DNA from: an uncultured Eubacteriales bacterium
GTDB taxonomy: Bacteria > Bacillota > Clostridia > Lachnospirales > Lachnospiraceae
Direction of reading: 5' to 3'
DNA length: 64,000 bases
Assembly (NCBI GenBank): GCA_900316755.1
Contig: ONED01000002.1
Location: 1 to 64,000, forward strand
Positions 9,336 to 19,364 of the stretch are shown one piece after another. The position numbers and the translations under genes were made by a program. Within the stretch, counting starts at the first letter, position 1. Every line of letters starts with the position of its first letter. The notes under the pieces are model-generated. The model had not been told where the DNA came from and made no database searches. It saw only the letters and a program-made list of their open reading frames with translations.

Positions 9336-10118
9336 TTATTCTGCATTATCTTCTTCCACAAAACTGATGCTGCTGCTCATTTCATTATAATGTTCCAAAT
9401 GCAGTATCCCTTTCTTTCCCTCCAGTTTTTCCAAAATCGGTGGAAGCTGAATCAGCTTTTCATCAAAATTCAATTTGCCAAGCTGCACACAAATCTCTCC
9501 GAAGTACAGATTCATACTGTCGTCTTCCCAAACCAGCCGGTCTGGTGCCAGTTCTTCTTTTCTGACCTCCTCCGAGATGCTGACAACATAGGAAAATACC
9601 TTCTCATTGCCGATTTCCAGCGTCTCATAAAGCTCAGTATGTGCCGCCTCCAGACCTTCCACCACAGGAATCCCGGTAAGGACTTCGCTTCCTTTCAGTA
9701 AAACCGTCCCGTCATCCGAAAAATATACATATGCATTGTCGGATAAAATACATCCTACAATCTGTTTTTCCTGCACTGTGACCTTAAGCTCCCATGGAGT
9801 GTGAAAGCTCACTTTCACGCTTTCCAGAAAGGAAGGGAGTTCATAGGAACCGAATTTAAATTTCCCTACTGTGTATAAGGAATTAATCGTATACGGATCT
9901 TCCTTTATCCACTCCGTAATCTGGCTCTCCTTGCTGTATTTTGTCCCCTCAACCTCGATTTTCTGCACATATGTCAACAGAAAAAGAGCCACTGCTATAA
10001 TTGCCAGTGTCAGTAGCAGGACTACCACTGCATACAGATAATATCCGAAACGGCTCTTCTTCTTTTTTTTTCGTCGTTTTTTTGGTTTTTCTTCCAGTTC
10101 CTCTTGTTTTTTCTGCAT
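9336..10118 (-). CDS. ftsQ: Cell division protein FtsQ/DivIB
   Basis: A 260-aa bitopic membrane protein: a very basic cytoplasmic N-terminus (KKRRKKKKKSR), one transmembrane helix at about residues 27-50, then a POTRA-like domain starting IEVEGTKYSKESQI and a FtsQ-type beta domain. FtsQ/DivIB bridges early and late divisome proteins with FtsL and FtsB/DivIC. It is the last gene of the dcw cluster. No ftsZ follows; the 6S-like RNA does. The start has a GGGGAG site 8 nt upstream. Confidence 0.85.
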   Translation of the reverse strand: MQKKQEELEEKPKKRRKKKKKSRFGYYLYAVVVLLLTLAIIAVALFLLTYVQKIEVEGTKYSKESQITEWIKEDPYTINSLYTVGKFKFGSYELPSFLESVKVSFHTPWELKVTVQEKQIVGCILSDNAYVYFSDDGTVLLKGSEVLTGIPVVEGLEAAHTELYETLEIGNEKVFSYVVSISEEVRKEELAPDRLVWEDDSMNLYFGEICVQLGKLNFDEKLIQLPPILEKLEGKKGILHLEHYNEMSSSISFVEEDNAE

Positions 10119-10196
10119 GTTTGTTTCTCCCCTGAAATTTCGATGCTTTCTTTCCGTTCAGACGCGCCATTCAGGTGATGGCTGAACTGCTTACGC

Positions 10197-11282
10197 TTAT
10201 TGTATCAGATTCGACACACTGAATACAAGCCCCATTTCTAAAAGAAGAAACATCACCGACGTTCCTCCGTAACTCACAAAGGGCAGGGTAATTCCGGTAT
10301 TGGGAATAGTATTGGTTACAACCGCAATATTTAAAATGACCTGTATCATCATATGCGCCATGGCACCTGTTGCAATCAGAGAACCGAATAAATCCGGGGC
10401 TTTGGTTGCGATGACAAAAAAACGCCAGATTAAAATTAAAAATAATAGAATTAGGAAAGAAGCGCCCACCAGCCCCCATTCTTCGCATACAATCGAGAAA
10501 ATCATATCGTTCTGTGCTTCCGGCACAAAGCCAAGCTTCTGCACACTATTCCCCATTCCTCTGCCAAATAACCCGCCTGAGCCAATGGCATACAGCCCCT
10601 GCAGGGTCTGATACCCCTTCTCGTACAGTTCGGGGTTTCTCCAGATTGCCAGACGCTCCAGCCGATAGCTCTCCAGCGCAAGAAAAATGGCAAGAAATCC
10701 GATTCCGGTCACCCCCAGCCACACAAACTGTGCATACAGCGGGCTGGCTACAAATACCAATACCACTCCAATCCCCAGGATGATAATCGCGGTACTCAAG
10801 TTACTCGCTCCCACCAGTCCCACAATTGGCAGGATGGAAACCATAATCAGAAGAAGGGTTGTCATTTTCTTCATCCGTTTTCCATTCTTTACAATCATGT
10901 GCGCCAAAAAAAGAATTACGGCAATTTTGGCAAATTCGGAAGGTTGGAACGAAAAAGGTCCAAAAGACAGCCATCTTTTGGACCCATTATATTCTTCTCC
11001 GAATAATATTACCGCGACCGAAAGCAGCACTGACAGAAAATAGGCTGCTACCGCATATTTCTCCCATATGTGGTAATCAATATTTGCCATCACATACATC
11101 AGCGCCAGTCCCAGCGAAGTCGCAAAAACCTGTTTTTTCAGATAGTAAAAAGAATCGTGAAACTTTACCCGGCCGTTATATGCGCTCGTACTGTAAAGGA
11201 TGACAAGTCCGATTATCACCAGTAAAAGAACAACCACAAGAAGACCATAATCCGGTCTTCCCTTTTTTTTCGGCTGCTGCAA
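10197..11282 (-). CDS. ftsW: SEDS-family glycosyltransferase FtsW
   Basis: A 361-aa multi-pass membrane protein of the SEDS family, which polymerises lipid II into glycan strands together with a class B PBP. Signatures seen: GSKRWLSFGPFSFQPSEFAKIA, GYQTLQGLYAIGSGGLFGRG, QNDMIFSIVCEEWG and the C-terminal NTIPNTGITLPFVSYGG. The start is TTG, with AAGGAGTG seven bases upstream. It sits between murD and ftsQ, as expected for the division-specific member. A second SEDS gene lies at 20831-21997. Confidence 0.9.
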   Translation of the reverse strand: MQQPKKKGRPDYGLLVVVLLLVIIGLVILYSTSAYNGRVKFHDSFYYLKKQVFATSLGLALMYVMANIDYHIWEKYAVAAYFLSVLLSVAVILFGEEYNGSKRWLSFGPFSFQPSEFAKIAVILFLAHMIVKNGKRMKKMTTLLLIMVSILPIVGLVGASNLSTAIIILGIGVVLVFVASPLYAQFVWLGVTGIGFLAIFLALESYRLERLAIWRNPELYEKGYQTLQGLYAIGSGGLFGRGMGNSVQKLGFVPEAQNDMIFSIVCEEWGLVGASFLILLFLILIWRFFVIATKAPDLFGSLIATGAMAHMMIQVILNIAVVTNTIPNTGITLPFVSYGGTSVMFLLLEMGLVFSVSNLIQ

Positions 11283-11295
11283 TTTTCTTCACTCC

Positions 11296-12639
11296 TTATA
11301 AGGCATTTACCAGCTCTTTGAATTTATCTCCCCGTTCTTCGTAGTTTTTAAACATTCCCCAGCTTGCGCACGCTGGAGAAAGCAGCACTGCATCGCCCGG
11401 CTGCGCCAATTTTGCGCAAACTCCTACCGCTTCATCCAGAGATTCTGTGAAGATAATATTTTCAAAGCCTAAGGCTCTCGCCGCCTGTGCAATCTTCTCC
11501 TTCGTCTGACCGAGAAGTACAAGCTGTTTTACTTTTCCGTCAAAACTTGCAATCCACTCTTCGTAAGTGGAGTCTTTATCGTATCCGCCGCCAATCAAAA
11601 ACGTCGGACGGTTCATCGCCTGAATTCCCTTCATTGCCGCATCCGGATTGGTCCCTTTGGAATCATTATAGTAAGCAACGCCCTTCTTTTCACATACAAA
11701 TTCAATCCGGTGGGCAACGCCTGCAAATTCCCGAATGGTTTTCCGGATAATGTCCATGGGAACCCCATAAGATGCTGCCATCGCCACCGCAGCCATCACA
11801 TTTTCGTAATTATGAGTGCCAAGAAGCTTCAATTCTGTCACATGGCAGACCACCATCGGCTCTTCCTCCCGATAAATGATATTGCCCTCTTCCAAATAGA
11901 TACCTTTTTCTAGTTTACGCCGGCTGCTAAAATATAGAACCTTCGTCTGCAAAGTTTCCCCAAATTTTCGAAGCACTTCATCCTCATAATTTAGGACACA
12001 TACATCCTTCGCATCCTGATTTTTTGCCACATTTTCTTTTGCATGAATATAAGCATCCATTGTGTGGTGACGATTCAGGTGATCCGGAGTAATATTTAAA
12101 ATGGCACTCACACGGGGATGAAACTCATGGATAGTTTCCAGCTGGAAACTGCTCACTTCCGCAACCGCCACACTATCTTTTGTCATTTGCGGTGCCGCCA
12201 GCGTGTACGGATTTCCAATATTTCCCACCACAAAAACGCTCCTCTTGTAGTTCTTCATAATTTCTCCCAGGAGTGCTGTCGTCGTCGTCTTGCCGTTTGT
12301 TCCGGTAATGGCCAGTACATCGCCTTTTCCATATGTATAGGCGAGCTCTATCTCTCCGGAAATACAAATCCCCATCTTGCGCATCCGGTTAACCACCGGA
12401 AGGTCTGTAGGAACTCCCGGACTTAAAACAGCCATATCCACACTCTGCAACACTTCTTCCGGCAAATCTCCGAGAATAATCTCTACGCCATCCTGATTTC
12501 CAAGTCGTTTTTTCAGTTCCTCCGGGCAAAGCGATGCGTTTCCATCATATAAGATGACTTCCCGCCCAGCCTGTAAAAGCAGACTGCACGCTCCGATTCC
12601 GCTGATTCCCGATCCAAATACAAGCACTTTTTTCTCCAT
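11296..12639 (-). CDS. murD: UDP-N-acetylmuramoylalanine--D-glutamate ligase
   Basis: A 447-aa Mur ligase adding D-glutamate to UDP-MurNAc-L-Ala in the cytoplasmic stage of peptidoglycan synthesis. It has the N-terminal nucleotide-binding fold (GSGISGIG), the ATP P-loop ITGTNGKTTTTALLGEI at about residue 112, the Mur signature LNITPDHLNRH, YNDSKGTNPDAA, and a C-terminal GGYDKDSTYEEW domain. The length is normal. AGGAGG precedes the ATG, and the gene follows mraY by 9 bp. Confidence 0.95.
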   Translation of the reverse strand: MEKKVLVFGSGISGIGACSLLLQAGREVILYDGNASLCPEELKKRLGNQDGVEIILGDLPEEVLQSVDMAVLSPGVPTDLPVVNRMRKMGICISGEIELAYTYGKGDVLAITGTNGKTTTTALLGEIMKNYKRSVFVVGNIGNPYTLAAPQMTKDSVAVAEVSSFQLETIHEFHPRVSAILNITPDHLNRHHTMDAYIHAKENVAKNQDAKDVCVLNYEDEVLRKFGETLQTKVLYFSSRRKLEKGIYLEEGNIIYREEEPMVVCHVTELKLLGTHNYENVMAAVAMAASYGVPMDIIRKTIREFAGVAHRIEFVCEKKGVAYYNDSKGTNPDAAMKGIQAMNRPTFLIGGGYDKDSTYEEWIASFDGKVKQLVLLGQTKEKIAQAARALGFENIIFTESLDEAVGVCAKLAQPGDAVLLSPACASWGMFKNYEERGDKFKELVNAL

Positions 12640-12648
12640 AGCAACCTC

Positions 12649-13602
12649 CTATACCGCCAGCAAAGCAATCAGACACAGAATTGCCGTAATAATTGAAAAT
12701 ACCGCCACTACTTTCGTCTCAGACCAGCCACAGAGTTCAAAATGATGGTGAATCGGCGCCATCTTGAAAATCCGCTTTCCTCCGGTCTTTTTAAAGTAAG
12801 TGACCTGAATGATGACAGATAACACTTCTACCAGATAAATCAGACCTACAATCGCAATAAAGAATGGCATCTGAAGCATATAAGCCGCGGAAGCCACAAA
12901 ACCGCCAAGCGCCAAAGAACCGGTATCTCCCATAAACACACTTGCAGGATACACATTAAACAGCAAAAAGCCAAGCAGTGCACCTACCACGGCACAGGTA
13001 ATCGGCTCGATACCGCTCTTTGTTCCAATTGCCACCACTGTAAAAAAAGTCGCCACAAGTACCGTGACACTGGAAGCAAGCCCATCCAGTCCATCCGTAA
13101 AATTGACCCCATTAACCGTTCCGATGACAACAAAAAACATCAGAGGAATGGCAAGAAAACCAAAGTCCAGATATGTTCCGTGGGAAAAGGGAATCAGCCA
13201 AGCCATCGGAGCTTCTGTCTTTACCATGTAAAATGCAAATATTGCCGTTACCAGAATCTGCAATGCCATCTTCTGACCGGGATACAGTCCGTCCGAGCGT
13301 TTCATCACCACTTTTAAATAATCATCCAAAAACCCAATCAGCCCGAATCCCAATGTCACAAACAAAACCGGAATGATTTTCGGATAGTCTTTGATATAAA
13401 ACAGTGAGGTCAAAACAATGCTTCCAAGAATCATGACTCCGCCCATGGTAGGCGTACCTGCCTTTTTTAAATGGGACTTCACCCCATCCTCTCTCTCTGT
13501 CTGATCCATCTTTAATTTCCGAAGAATCGGGATAATCACCGGTCCCATAATCACACTCAGTCCGAACGCAATCAGCACCGGCATAATAAAATGATAATCC
13601 AT
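12649..13602 (-). CDS. mraY: Phospho-N-acetylmuramoyl-pentapeptide transferase
   Basis: A 317-aa polytopic membrane enzyme that makes lipid I from UDP-MurNAc-pentapeptide and undecaprenyl phosphate. It carries the Asp-rich FLDDYLKV motif, NFTDGLDGLA, the VFMGDTGSLALGG motif and the cytoplasmic HHHFELCGW loop, all diagnostic for MraY. The length is slightly short but normal for Clostridia. It lies between the second PBP gene and murD. No murE or murF is interposed. Confidence 0.95.
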   Translation of the reverse strand: MDYHFIMPVLIAFGLSVIMGPVIIPILRKLKMDQTEREDGVKSHLKKAGTPTMGGVMILGSIVLTSLFYIKDYPKIIPVLFVTLGFGLIGFLDDYLKVVMKRSDGLYPGQKMALQILVTAIFAFYMVKTEAPMAWLIPFSHGTYLDFGFLAIPLMFFVVIGTVNGVNFTDGLDGLASSVTVLVATFFTVVAIGTKSGIEPITCAVVGALLGFLLFNVYPASVFMGDTGSLALGGFVASAAYMLQMPFFIAIVGLIYLVEVLSVIIQVTYFKKTGGKRIFKMAPIHHHFELCGWSETKVVAVFSIITAILCLIALLAV

Positions 13603-13656
13603 AATGCACCTCTAATCTCTTTTGTCAGTTCCTTTTTAACGTTATATAGTATACAA

Positions 13657-15390
13657 CTATTCCGCCGTCTTTTCAATCCCCAGATACGGGAGGATATTCT
13701 CAAAAATGCTTTTTATGACCGGTGCGGCAATGGTTCCGCCATAGTAAATCCCCTGCGGGTTATGGATGACAATGAGTGCCAGTACCTCGGGGTTATCAGC
13801 CGGTGCAAACCCCACAAAAGAGGCAATATACTTGTGGGCACTTCGCGGAAGCGTCTGGGAGGTTGCCGTTTTCCCGCCAATCCGATAGCCTTCGATATAT
13901 GCTTTTTTCCCACCGCCTTCCGACACCACACTTTCCAGAATCATCTTCATGGTCTCCGAAGTCTCTTTTGACAACACATTTTTTTCCTTCTCATAAGAAA
14001 ACTCTTTGATGGGTTCTCCATTCTCATCTAAGATGCGCACGCCAAAATGTGGGGTGACCCTTGTGCCGCCGTTTATGATGGAACTAACCGTCGTTGCAAG
14101 CTGAATCGGTGTAATCTGAAAGGACTGTCCGAAGGTCATTGTCGCAAGTTCCACCTGCCCTACATTTTCCTTTTTATGCGTAATTGTACCGGCTTCTCCG
14201 GGAAGATCCACTCCGGTCTTTTTCATCAGACCAAACTTTTCAAAATAGGAATAAAACCGGTCCACTCCAAGCTCCAGACCAATTTCCATAAATACCGGAT
14301 TACAGGAATTCTGAACCGCCTGTACAAAGGTTTCCGATCCATGGCCTCCTGCCTTATGACAGCGGATTCTTCTGTCCTCCACAATACGGTATCCCGGACA
14401 AAAAAAAGAATCGCTCAGGCTGACTGTCCCTGCCTCCAGGCAGGCACTTGCTGTCACCACCTTAAAAATTGAGCCCGGCTCGTAGGTGTCATTGATACAA
14501 CTGTTTCTCCACATCCGGTTCAATAAATCTTGTTTTTCCTCATCGCTTATGGTTTCTGCAACAATTCCGACAGACTCCAGTGAAAAAGGCTCATTCAGGT
14601 TAAACTCCGGCACATTCACCATCGCCATGATTTCTCCGTTTTTCGGGTTCATAATGAGAACGGAAACCTTATCTGCCTCTTTTTCCTCCATTACCTTTTC
14701 TGCTGCCTGCTGTGCATATGCCTGAATATTATAATCCAGGCTGATTTGCAGTGTATTTCCGGGGATTGCCTCCATTCGGTCTTCCGCCACCCCGGTTAAT
14801 TCAATTCCTCTCGCATCCGTCGTGGTAAGAATGGTGCCGTTCACACCCTTTAAATACTCCTCATACTTTACCTCTAATCCGATGATTCCCTGATTGTCTC
14901 CACCGGTAAACCCAAGTACCTTGGACGCCAGTTCATCATACGGATAATACCGTTTATAGTCCTCATCCACCTTGACCCCATCCAGATTATATTCCCGGAT
15001 GCGGTCTCCGACTGCCTTTTCCACATTTGTTTTTACTCTTTCCATGGAAGATACTTTTTCCACCCTTTTTCGGACAGCCGCATCTTCCATGCCAAGTTCA
15101 TTTGCCAGAACCTCAATGACAAGCTCCGGGTCTGTCAGTTGACTGTGAATGACGGAAATTGTACATACTGACTTATTTGTGGCAAGCACTACCCCGTTTG
15201 CATCAATAATTTCTCCCCGTGCGGCCTTAATTTCCCGCTCTCTTTCATGCAGCGCTTCTGCCTTCTTTTGATAATATTCTGCGTCAAAAATCATCAAATA
15301 CACCAATCTTCCGATTAATCCTAAAAGTACCAAAAGTGCCACTACAAACACGATCAGGATTTTTTTCCGATTATATGTTTTATTCTTCAT
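13657..15390 (-). CDS. Class B penicillin-binding protein (SpoVD/FtsI-like)
   Basis: A 577-aa bitopic PBP transpeptidase: membrane anchor at about residues 12-32, PBP dimer domain, and a transpeptidase domain with SxxK in EPGSIFKV and SxN in NSCNP. The third motif reads GGKTATSQ, so KTG is KTA. No PASTA domain follows. It is the second of two consecutive class B PBPs in the cluster; one is likely septal (FtsI/Pbp2B type) and the other sporulation-specific (SpoVD type), but which is which cannot be settled here. The start at the second of two adjacent start codons keeps a GAGG site. Confidence 0.87.
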   Translation of the reverse strand: MKNKTYNRKKILIVFVVALLVLLGLIGRLVYLMIFDAEYYQKKAEALHEREREIKAARGEIIDANGVVLATNKSVCTISVIHSQLTDPELVIEVLANELGMEDAAVRKRVEKVSSMERVKTNVEKAVGDRIREYNLDGVKVDEDYKRYYPYDELASKVLGFTGGDNQGIIGLEVKYEEYLKGVNGTILTTTDARGIELTGVAEDRMEAIPGNTLQISLDYNIQAYAQQAAEKVMEEKEADKVSVLIMNPKNGEIMAMVNVPEFNLNEPFSLESVGIVAETISDEEKQDLLNRMWRNSCINDTYEPGSIFKVVTASACLEAGTVSLSDSFFCPGYRIVEDRRIRCHKAGGHGSETFVQAVQNSCNPVFMEIGLELGVDRFYSYFEKFGLMKKTGVDLPGEAGTITHKKENVGQVELATMTFGQSFQITPIQLATTVSSIINGGTRVTPHFGVRILDENGEPIKEFSYEKEKNVLSKETSETMKMILESVVSEGGGKKAYIEGYRIGGKTATSQTLPRSAHKYIASFVGFAPADNPEVLALIVIHNPQGIYYGGTIAAPVIKSIFENILPYLGIEKTAE

Positions 15391-15454
15391 CAAAAAACCT
15401 CAAAAAAGTGTTGTTAAAATGTATGTACACTTTCTTGAGGTTATTCAATCTTTC

Positions 15455-17368
15455 TTATTCTGATGCCGCCGGTGTATTCGTCTCCGGTGTCTCTTCCATT
15501 GTTATGTTCAGATACGGGAATGCCTCTGCCATAATTTCCCGTGAAAGGTCCGTCACATACTTACTAACGTCTTGTTTTGCCACGTTTGGCTCATCGATGA
15601 CCACATAAACTAAAACTTCCGGGTTCTCTGCAGGAGCAAATCCCATATAGGATAATACATAATTTCCCTGATTACGCGGATGCTTTTCTGCAGTACCCGT
15701 CTTTGCACCGATGGAGTATCCCGGAACCTGCGCATTTTTTCCGGTTCCTGTTGTCATGGTCTGCTTCATATAGCTCTTTAACATCTCCGAGGTTTCCGCG
15801 GAAACAGTCTTTTTCAGTAATACCGGTTCCTTATTTTCAATTACATTTCCATTTTCATCCAGAATCTGTTTTATGATTCGTGGTTCATAATAATTTCCAC
15901 CATTGATGAGAGAGGAAAATGCTGCCACCATCTGCGTCATAGTGACGTTGAAATTTTGCCCGAAGGAATTCGTCGCCAGCGATGAGGAGTTCATGCTCGC
16001 GGCATCATACAAAAGCCCTGTCGCCTCTCCCGGCAAATCAATCCCAGTCTCCTGCCCAAATCCAAATATCTTTTGATATCTGCAAAATTGTTCCGCTCCC
16101 ATGGATGCAACAATATGCATCATGCATACGTTGCAGGAATTCGCAATCGCATCACTCAAGGTCTGAATTCCGTGACCATCTCTCTTGTGACAACTGATTG
16201 ACCATCCTCCCACCTCCAGATGTCCGCCGCAATAGTATGTCTCATTTCCCAAAAGCGTGCCGCACTCCAGCCCGGAAGCAACCGTAAACGGCTTTGCGGT
16301 AGAACCCGGTTCAAAAATGTCGCTTACGCAAAAATTTCGCCAGAGCTGATTCATTGCGTCCAGCTTCTGGTCCGCATCCATTGCCGCAATCTGTTCCTCC
16401 GTATAATACGCAGTCAAATCCCTCGGATTGTTCAAATCAAAATTTGGATAAGAGGCCTCTGCAAGAATCTCTCCCGTGTTCGGATTTGCAATAATCACTG
16501 CGGTATTCTTGCTGCCTTCCCCGTCCCTCGCTTCGTTTTTATGAGCTTCATTAAAGGCGAGAATATGTTTTTCTACAATACTCTGCAGGGAAATGTCAAT
16601 CGTGGACATTACATTCTTTCCATTTACAGCAGCCTTCACCGTCCGCTCCAGCGAAGAATCCGTGTCCAGATACCCATATTCTCTCCCATCCGTTCCATTT
16701 AAAATATCGTTGTAGGAAGCCTCAATTCCGGCATTTCCCACATTTCCGGCGACGGTAAATCCAATCACATCACAGGCCAGCGTGCTGTACGGATAACTGC
16801 GAATGTAGTCTTCTTCCAGCCAGATACAGGATATATTGGGATATTTTTTCTGTTCCTTCCCATTTTCATCCTCGTATACTTCTTGTCTGAGTGCCTCAAA
16901 CTCCTGTGCCTTTGCATAGGTAATTTTTTTCTTTATAATATTGTATCGACTGTCCGGTTTGCTTTCGACAATCTCATCAATCACAGACCCTTCTACTTCA
17001 AAATGGTCTTCCAGTACTTTTTTTACCTCGGCAACTGCAACCGCCCTCTTTTGTTCATCTTTGCTTGACAGCATCACATTCGCATCCAAAATGACATTGT
17101 AAACCCGCTCGCTGGTCGCAATCACGGTTCCGTTCCGATCCACAATATCTCCCCGTTTAAACGGAATCGCCCTGCTGTTATACTGCTGTTGGTCTAAAAC
17201 AATCCTTGTATACCGCTCTCCGTTTGTCGCGTTAATCTGCGTAATCTTTCCGATTAAACCAACAAAAGCCAGTATTATTGCCAAAAACAACATTACCAGC
17301 TTTTTCTGCATTTTTTTCGGAAAGCGCTGCCTGATATATTGAAATCTTCTGCGTTTTCTTCCTGCCAT
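15455..17368 (-). CDS. Class B penicillin-binding protein (FtsI-type transpeptidase)
   Basis: A 637-aa transpeptidase that cross-links septal peptidoglycan with FtsW. There is a basic N-terminus (AGRKRRRFQYIRQRF), a transmembrane helix near residues 24-44, the PBP dimer domain, then EPGSTAKPF (SxxK), NSCN (SxN) and GAKTGTAEK (KTG). The C-terminus is a short Glu/Thr/Pro-rich tail with no PASTA repeats. It follows ftsL by 15 bp, the normal position for the divisome PBP. Confidence 0.9.
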   Translation of the reverse strand: MAGRKRRRFQYIRQRFPKKMQKKLVMLFLAIILAFVGLIGKITQINATNGERYTRIVLDQQQYNSRAIPFKRGDIVDRNGTVIATSERVYNVILDANVMLSSKDEQKRAVAVAEVKKVLEDHFEVEGSVIDEIVESKPDSRYNIIKKKITYAKAQEFEALRQEVYEDENGKEQKKYPNISCIWLEEDYIRSYPYSTLACDVIGFTVAGNVGNAGIEASYNDILNGTDGREYGYLDTDSSLERTVKAAVNGKNVMSTIDISLQSIVEKHILAFNEAHKNEARDGEGSKNTAVIIANPNTGEILAEASYPNFDLNNPRDLTAYYTEEQIAAMDADQKLDAMNQLWRNFCVSDIFEPGSTAKPFTVASGLECGTLLGNETYYCGGHLEVGGWSISCHKRDGHGIQTLSDAIANSCNVCMMHIVASMGAEQFCRYQKIFGFGQETGIDLPGEATGLLYDAASMNSSSLATNSFGQNFNVTMTQMVAAFSSLINGGNYYEPRIIKQILDENGNVIENKEPVLLKKTVSAETSEMLKSYMKQTMTTGTGKNAQVPGYSIGAKTGTAEKHPRNQGNYVLSYMGFAPAENPEVLVYVVIDEPNVAKQDVSKYVTDLSREIMAEAFPYLNITMEETPETNTPAASE

Positions 17369-17383
17369 ACTTCCACCTGTCCA

Positions 17384-17854
17384 TTAATTTACTTCATCTG
17401 AACCTGCCACAATCCCACTCTTTGGAATGCCTGCATACTGTGTTACCAGATTGCTGGTCGGGCTTTTGTATTCTATAACCTGTCCCTCGATTGCATAAAC
17501 CATCCCCAGCTCATTCATCGCTTTGTCCCGGATTTCCTCCAGATTCATAGAATTTACAATGGAATTATATTTCGTTGTATTTGCCTCTTTTGCGTCCGCC
17601 AGCTCCTGCTGCATCGCAGTAATATTTTTAGATCGGCTTGTAATCTCCGACTGCAATTTAAGATACTGCACACATGCAATCAGCGTCACAATCGCCGCCA
17701 CTGTGAGAAATACAACGTATCCCCTGCTCATGTGAAGAGCCTGATTCCGATTCTTCTGTACGCGCCGGCTTACCTCCTTTGGTTTTCTTTCAGGCTTTTG
17801 AACCAGTGGTTCAAGCTCCCTTCGCACCGCATTTCCATAAACATATGATGCCAT
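17384..17854 (-). CDS. ftsL: FtsL-like cell division protein
   Basis: A 156-aa small bitopic protein: a basic N-terminal tail, one transmembrane helix at about residues 48-68 (GYVVFLTVAAIVTLIACVQYL), then a coiled-coil heptad region (about 69-105) and a short C-terminal part. This layout and its place between rsmH and the PBP gene identify it as FtsL, partner of FtsQ/DivIB and DivIC. Sequence conservation in FtsL is low, so the call rests on topology and synteny. Confidence 0.82.
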   Translation of the reverse strand: MASYVYGNAVRRELEPLVQKPERKPKEVSRRVQKNRNQALHMSRGYVVFLTVAAIVTLIACVQYLKLQSEITSRSKNITAMQQELADAKEANTTKYNSIVNSMNLEEIRDKAMNELGMVYAIEGQVIEYKSPTSNLVTQYAGIPKSGIVAGSDEVN

Positions 17855-17878
17855 ATTTACACTCCCCTATCTTAACAT

Positions 17879-18814
17879 TTAACTTCTTTCAAAAATGCGA
17901 AGCTTCGCACTCTTTGATCGACTGTTCACATCCAACTCTTCCTCACTCGGAAGAATCGGTTTTCTCGTAATGACCTTCCCCTTCGAAACATTTCCACAGA
18001 CACAAACCGGAAAATGACTCGGACAGGTACATGGATTCTCATTTCTTCTGAAGCTTTCTTTTACAATTCTATCCTCTAAAGAGTGGAACGTGATAATGCA
18101 TATCCTTCCACCCACATTTAGCATATCAATCATGTCATCCAGACTGTTTTTTAAGACTTCCAGCTCCCGATTTAGTTCAATTCGGATTGCTTGAAAGGTT
18201 CTTTTTGCCGGATGCCCACCTGTTTTTTGAAATTTCATTGGTATGGCATGCCTTATAATCTCCGTCAGCTGCCCTGTAGTTTCGATGGGACCTTTTTCGC
18301 GCTCCATTGCAATATGTTTTGCAATGTTTTTCGCGAATTTCTCTTCCCCATAGTCGCGAATGATGCGAAAAAGATCCATCTCACTATAGTCATTGACGAT
18401 GTCCCTGGCCGTCTTCTCCTGACGTCTGTCCATCCTCATATCCAAAGGAACATCTACCCGATAGGAGAATCCCCGTTCTGCCGTATCTAACTGGTAAGAC
18501 GATACGCCCAAATCAAGCACGATCCCATCTACTTTGTCAATGCCTAGTTTTTGAAGCTGCAACTTCATATCACAATAGTTGCTTCGGACTATTGTAACTC
18601 TCTCCCCGAAGTCGCTTAAGCGGGACCCGGCAGCCAAAATCGCCGCCTCATCCTGATCTATACCTATAAATCTCCCCTTGTTGCTTAAATGCTTACACAC
18701 CTCGTAAGCATGTCCTCCGCCACCAAGCGTTCCGTCTACATAGATACCATCCGGCTTGATGGAAAGACCATTTACCGTCTCTTCTAATAATACTGACTTA
18801 TGCTCAAATACCAT
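17879..18814 (-). CDS. rsmH: 16S rRNA m4C1402 methyltransferase
   Basis: A 311-aa SAM-dependent methyltransferase (former MraW) acting on C1402 of 16S rRNA. The N-terminus has [10 protein letters not shown] and the SAM motif GTLGGGGHA at about residue 29. Further hallmarks are [54 protein letters not shown] and [12 protein letters not shown]. It is the second gene of the dcw operon, 30 bp downstream of mraZ. Confidence 0.96.
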   Translation of the reverse strand: MVFEHKSVLLEETVNGLSIKPDGIYVDGTLGGGGHAYEVCKHLSNKGRFIGIDQDEAAILAAGSRLSDFGERVTIVRSNYCDMKLQLQKLGIDKVDGIVLDLGVSSYQLDTAERGFSYRVDVPLDMRMDRRQEKTARDIVNDYSEMDLFRIIRDYGEEKFAKNIAKHIAMEREKGPIETTGQLTEIIRHAIPMKFQKTGGHPAKRTFQAIRIELNRELEVLKNSLDDMIDMLNVGGRICIITFHSLEDRIVKESFRRNENPCTCPSHFPVCVCGNVSKGKVITRKPILPSEEELDVNSRSKSAKLRIFERS

Positions 18815-18844
18815 TTATTTCCTCCAAATGTTCCGCCTGCAGGG

Positions 18845-19282
18845 TTAAATACGAAGCCCCAGCTCTTCCATTTGACCGGCAATATCATCCATGTCGGCTT
18901 CTACCACAGCATTATTTTCATCCCATTTTGCCTTGTCCCAAATCTCAACTCGATCCAGCACCCCTACCAGAACGACATCCTTTTCCAACCCGGCAAAATT
19001 TCTAAGGGCCAAAGAGATCAAAACCCTTCCTTGTTTGTCAAGACCGCCATCTACCGCACTTCCCAAGAAGAAACGGGTAAAAGTTCTGGCGTTCTTATTT
19101 GTGAGTGGTAAGGTTCGTAGTTTTTCTTCAAAGATTTTCCATTCATTGTTGGGATACAGGAACAAACAACCATCTAATCCTTTTGTGATGACGAAATCTT
19201 CGCCAAGGATTTCTCGAAACTTGGAAGGAATGATAAGTCTTCCTTTCGCATCGATACTATGATTGAATTCCCCCGTCAACAA
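18845..19282 (-). CDS. mraZ: Transcriptional regulator MraZ
   Basis: A 145-aa protein of two AbrB-like (SpoVT) domains: GEFNHSIDAKGRLIIPSKFR and DGGLDKQGRVLISLALRNF. MraZ forms ring oligomers, binds repeats upstream of its own gene and represses the dcw operon. I chose the TTG at 19282: the canonical protein begins just before GEFNHS, and AGAGG stands nine bases upstream. A GTG at 19291 is possible but overlaps the ribosome site. A longer frame to 19507 runs through the promoter and operator and is rejected. Confidence 0.92.
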   Translation of the reverse strand: MLTGEFNHSIDAKGRLIIPSKFREILGEDFVITKGLDGCLFLYPNNEWKIFEEKLRTLPLTNKNARTFTRFFLGSAVDGGLDKQGRVLISLALRNFAGLEKDVVLVGVLDRVEIWDKAKWDENNAVVEADMDDIAGQMEELGLRI

Positions 19283-19310
19283 TGAACTCACCCTCTTTCC
19301 TATGAGGCCT

Positions 19311-19360
19311 GCCACTTTCGCCCCATTATCTACCACTATTCGCCACTTTCTACCACTTGA
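19311..19360 (-). promoter_or_regulatory. Five-repeat MraZ operator
   Basis: Five copies of (A)GTGG or ATGG spaced 10-11 bp apart, one per helical turn; CCACT/CCATT on the plus strand begin at 19312, 19323, 19333, 19343 and 19353. They lie between the -10 box and the mraZ start. Known MraZ operators are short GTGG/TGGG direct repeats with 10-bp phasing, so autoregulation of the dcw operon is the straightforward reading. Confidence 0.8.
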
Positions 19361-19364
19361 TTGT

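Noticed and set aside
9149..9361. Minus-strand 70-aa frame across the 6S-like RNA
   Set aside because: No ribosome site, overlaps the end of ftsQ, and the stretch is better explained as promoter plus structured RNA.
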